Assembly (NCBI GenBank): GCA_913777945.1
Contig: CAJYTY010000008.1
Span: 124,001 to 188,000 of the forward strand
DNA: 64,000 nt
Direction of reading: 5' to 3'
DNA from: an uncultured Acinetobacter sp.
Lineage (GTDB): Bacteria > Pseudomonadota > Gammaproteobacteria > Pseudomonadales > Moraxellaceae
The position numbers and the translations under genes were made by a program. How positions within the stretch are numbered: position 1 is the first letter of the stretch; each line of letters starts with the position of its first letter. The notes beneath the pieces were generated by a model. That model worked only from the letters and a program-made list of their open reading frames with translations. It did not search any database and was not told the origin of the DNA. Positions 61,454 to 64,000 of the stretch are shown here, in pieces.

Positions 61454-64000
61454 ATGAGCGTATCGGAAATCCGACCGATTGCCATTGAGGACGAACTCAA
61501 GCATTCATATCTAGATTATGCGATGAGCGTAATTGTATCGCGTGCATTGCCAGATGTACGTGATGGCCTTAAGCCAGTGCATCGTCGTGTGCTTTATGCC
61601 ATGCACGAGCTCGGCAATGACTATAACAAAGCCTATAAAAAGTCAGCACGTGTTGTGGGTGATGTGATCGGTAAGTACCACCCGCACGGTGATACTGCTG
61701 TATACGACACAATCGTGCGTATGGCACAAGATTTTAGTCTACGTTATCTGTTGGTCGATGGTCAGGGTAACTTTGGCTCTGTGGACGGCGACAGTGCAGC
61801 AGCGATGCGTTATACGGAAGTGCGTATGACCAAGCTGACACATGAGCTTCTGGCAGATCTTGAAAAAGACACCGTGGACTGGGTGGATAACTACGACGGT
61901 TCAGAGCGTATTCCAGATGTGTTGCCAACGCGCATTCCAAACCTGCTCATCAATGGAGCAGCAGGGATTGCCGTCGGTATGGCGACCAATATGGCACCGC
62001 ACCATCTAAATGAAGTGATTCATGCCTGTCTAGCTTACGCAGACAACCCGAATATCTCCATTGAAGGCCTGATGGAACATATCACCGGTCCAGACTTTCC
62101 GACAGGTGGTATCATCTATGGAAAATCAGGCATCGTCGATGCTTACCGAACAGGTAAGGGGCGTTTGCATATTCGCGGTAAATATCATTTTGAAGAAGAT
62201 GAAAAAACCGGACGTACCACCATTGTCTTTACGGAAATTCCGTATCAGGTCAATAAGGCACGTGTGATTGAGCGTATTGCCGAATTAGTCAAAGAGAAAA
62301 AGCTTGAGGGTATTTCGGAGCTTCGCGACGAATCCGACAAAGAAGGCATGCGTATTGCGATTGATTTGAAACGCGGTGAAAACGCGGAAGTGATCGTCAA
62401 TAACCTGTTTTTGAATACCCAGCTAGAAAACTCATTCAGCATCAATATGGTGTGTCTGGACAACGGACAACCGAAGTTGATGAACCTGAAGGACATCATT
62501 GCGGCATTTATCCGTCATCGTCAAGAAGTGGTAACACGCCGTACCATGTTTGAACTGCGTAAAGCGCGTGAACGTGGTCATATTTTGGAAGGCTTAACGG
62601 TTGCCTTAGCCAATATTGATAACATCATCGAAACCATTAAAACCTCGGCGAATCCGGCTGAAGCACGTGAACGCCTTTTGGCGGGTGAGTGGGCTGGTGG
62701 CGGTGTGATTGCCTTGCTCGAAAAAGCAGGTTCGGTTTCAGTTCGTCCAGATGAAATTGAGGGTGAAGATCCAGCGCGCCCATTTGGTTTATCTGACCAG
62801 ATCTACCGCTTGTCACCAACGCAAGTGGGTGCCATTCTTGAGCTTCGCTTGCATCGTTTAACAGGCCTAGAGCAAGACAAACTCCACGCCGAATACAGCG
62901 AAATTTTGGCTCAAATTGCCGAGCTGACAGCAATTTTAAACGACTTTAATCTGTTGATGACGGTGATTCGTGAAGAGCTTGCACTGATTTTACAACAGTA
63001 TGGTGATGAACGTCGTACTCAGATTGTCGAATCACGTATTGATTTCTGTCGTGAAGATTTGATTCCAGAAGAGCAGGTGGTATTGACCGTTTCACAAACG
63101 GGTTATGCCAAAACACAGCCATTGTCAGACTATCAGGCGCAGCGCCGTGGTGGACGTGGTAAATCTGCAACGTCAATGAAAGATGACGATATAATCCAGC
63201 ATTTGATTGTGGCGTCAAATCACGCGACAGTGCTGTGCTTTACCAATGTGGGTAAAGTGTACCGTTTGAAAGTGTTTGAAGTGCCGCAAGCATCGCGTGG
63301 TGCAAAAGGCCGTCCTATGGTCAATTTGTTGCCGTTAGATGCCAATGAAACCATCACTGCAATTTTACCGCTGACTGAATTCCCAGAAGACCATTATGTC
63401 TTTATGGCAACAGCTTCAGGTACGGTAAAACGTGTAGAACTTGAGCAGTTTGCCAATATCCGCTCAAACGGCTTACGTGCCATCGAACTCAATGAAGAAG
63501 ATACCTTGATTGGTGTAGCCATTACCGATGGTCAACAGCAAATCATGCTGTTTTCTAATGAAGGTAAGGCCATTCGTTTTGCAGAAACCGATGTGCGTGC
63601 CATGGGACGTACCGCAAAAGGTGTACGCGGTATGCGCGTGACGCTGGCTGCTGCTGTAGATAGTGAAGATGCAGAACTCGATACCGATGAAGCAGATGAT
63701 TCAGATGATTCTAACGATTCAAATCTGGTGAGCCGCATTGTGTCATTGGTGGTTGTACCAGAGACTGGTGAAGTGTTGTGTGCCAGTGCCAACGGCTATG
63801 GTAAGCGTACACCAGTAAATGACTTCCCAACCAAAAAACGTGGCGGCAAGGGCGTGATTGCAATCAAGACTTCCGAGCGTAATGGTGAATTGGTAGGCGC
63901 TGTTTCAATTGATGAAACCAAAGAGCTGATGTTGATTTCAGATGGCGGAACCTTGGTACGTACCCGTGCCGCCGAAGTTGCAATGACAGGCCGTAATGCA
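61454..64000 (+). CDS. gyrA: GyrA, DNA gyrase subunit A, 3' end beyond window
   Basis: 849 codons from the ATG at 61454, behind AAGGAG. The active-site Tyr is codon 120 ([10 protein letters not shown]). The quinolone-resistance region reads [10 protein letters not shown], so codon 81 is Thr. The GyrA box QRRGGRG is intact at codons 563-569. In the C-terminal beta-pinwheel an acidic Asp/Ser-rich insert occupies codons about 736-757, longer than in E. coli. The open frame continues to the window edge. Gyrase introduces negative supercoils with GyrB. Confidence 0.97.
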   Translation, partial: MSVSEIRPIAIEDELKHSYLDYAMSVIVSRALPDVRDGLKPVHRRVLYAMHELGNDYNKAYKKSARVVGDVIGKYHPHGDTAVYDTIVRMAQDFSLRYLLVDGQGNFGSVDGDSAAAMRYTEVRMTKLTHELLADLEKDTVDWVDNYDGSERIPDVLPTRIPNLLINGAAGIAVGMATNMAPHHLNEVIHACLAYADNPNISIEGLMEHITGPDFPTGGIIYGKSGIVDAYRTGKGRLHIRGKYHFEEDEKTGRTTIVFTEIPYQVNKARVIERIAELVKEKKLEGISELRDESDKEGMRIAIDLKRGENAEVIVNNLFLNTQLENSFSINMVCLDNGQPKLMNLKDIIAAFIRHRQEVVTRRTMFELRKARERGHILEGLTVALANIDNIIETIKTSANPAEARERLLAGEWAGGGVIALLEKAGSVSVRPDEIEGEDPARPFGLSDQIYRLSPTQVGAILELRLHRLTGLEQDKLHAEYSEILAQIAELTAILNDFNLLMTVIREELALILQQYGDERRTQIVESRIDFCREDLIPEEQVVLTVSQTGYAKTQPLSDYQAQRRGGRGKSATSMKDDDIIQHLIVASNHATVLCFTNVGKVYRLKVFEVPQASRGAKGRPMVNLLPLDANETITAILPLTEFPEDHYVFMATASGTVKRVELEQFANIRSNGLRAIELNEEDTLIGVAITDGQQQIMLFSNEGKAIRFAETDVRAMGRTAKGVRGMRVTLAAAVDSEDAELDTDEADDSDDSNDSNLVSRIVSLVVVPETGEVLCASANGYGKRTPVNDFPTKKRGGKGVIAIKTSERNGELVGAVSIDETKELMLISDGGTLVRTRAAEVAMTGRNA

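Overview
The window is a chromosomal segment of an Acinetobacter species. The evidence is the gene content: a UmuDAb/DdrR pair with its SOS-type operator, the Acinetobacter-type type VI secretion (T6SS) locus with TagX and TagN, an iif-type indole-oxidation cluster beside antABC, an lptM-lysA-dapF block, and a GyrA with an acidic C-terminal insert. The species cannot be fixed from the sequence alone. GyrA carries Thr at codon 81, where A. baumannii normally has Ser. No rRNA, tRNA, CRISPR array, prophage or transposase gene was recognised.

Layout. 1-3.9 kb: a partial LysE exporter, a divergent LysR regulator, then a TetR regulator with a palindromic operator heading a probable stress operon (DJ-1/PfpI protein and a zinc-free medium-chain reductase). 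4.2-8.0 kb: a pqi lipid-transport operon with PqiA split into two genes, followed by PqiB and PqiC. 8.3-11.2 kb: a thioesterase and the SOS locus ddrR/umuD-umuC. 11.2-11.8 kb: a non-coding accessory stretch with a 178-bp element carrying terminal inverted repeats, a hexanucleotide microsatellite and a possible tiny acidic-tailed ORF. 11.8-13.0 kb: an orphan prpF.

13.0-34.7 kb: a complete-looking T6SS core in two divergent transcription units. The leftward unit is tssH-tssA-tssK-tssL-(membrane-anchored Pro/Ala-rich protein)-tagX. The rightward unit is asaA-tssB-tssC-hcp-tssE-tssF-tssG-(unnamed membrane protein)-tssM-tagF-tagN-PAAR. No VgrG, toxin or immunity gene is present, so effector modules must lie elsewhere.

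34.9-47.1 kb: gdhA, then a catabolic island. A frameshifted AraC regulator precedes iifABCD-like genes (indole to anthranilate) and an outer-membrane channel-like protein. A second AraC regulator and antABC (anthranilate to catechol) follow on the opposite strand. The two promoters share a TGGATAG motif, which suggests a common AraC-type activator. Together they form an indole-to-catechol route within about 10 kb.

47.3-64.0 kb: housekeeping genes: a small exported protein, pdxB-epmA, a Tim44-domain protein, radA, cycA, lptM-lysA-dapF, an alpha/beta hydrolase, a LysE exporter, xerC, etfB-etfA and the first 849 codons of gyrA. Several clear intrinsic terminators separate these units.
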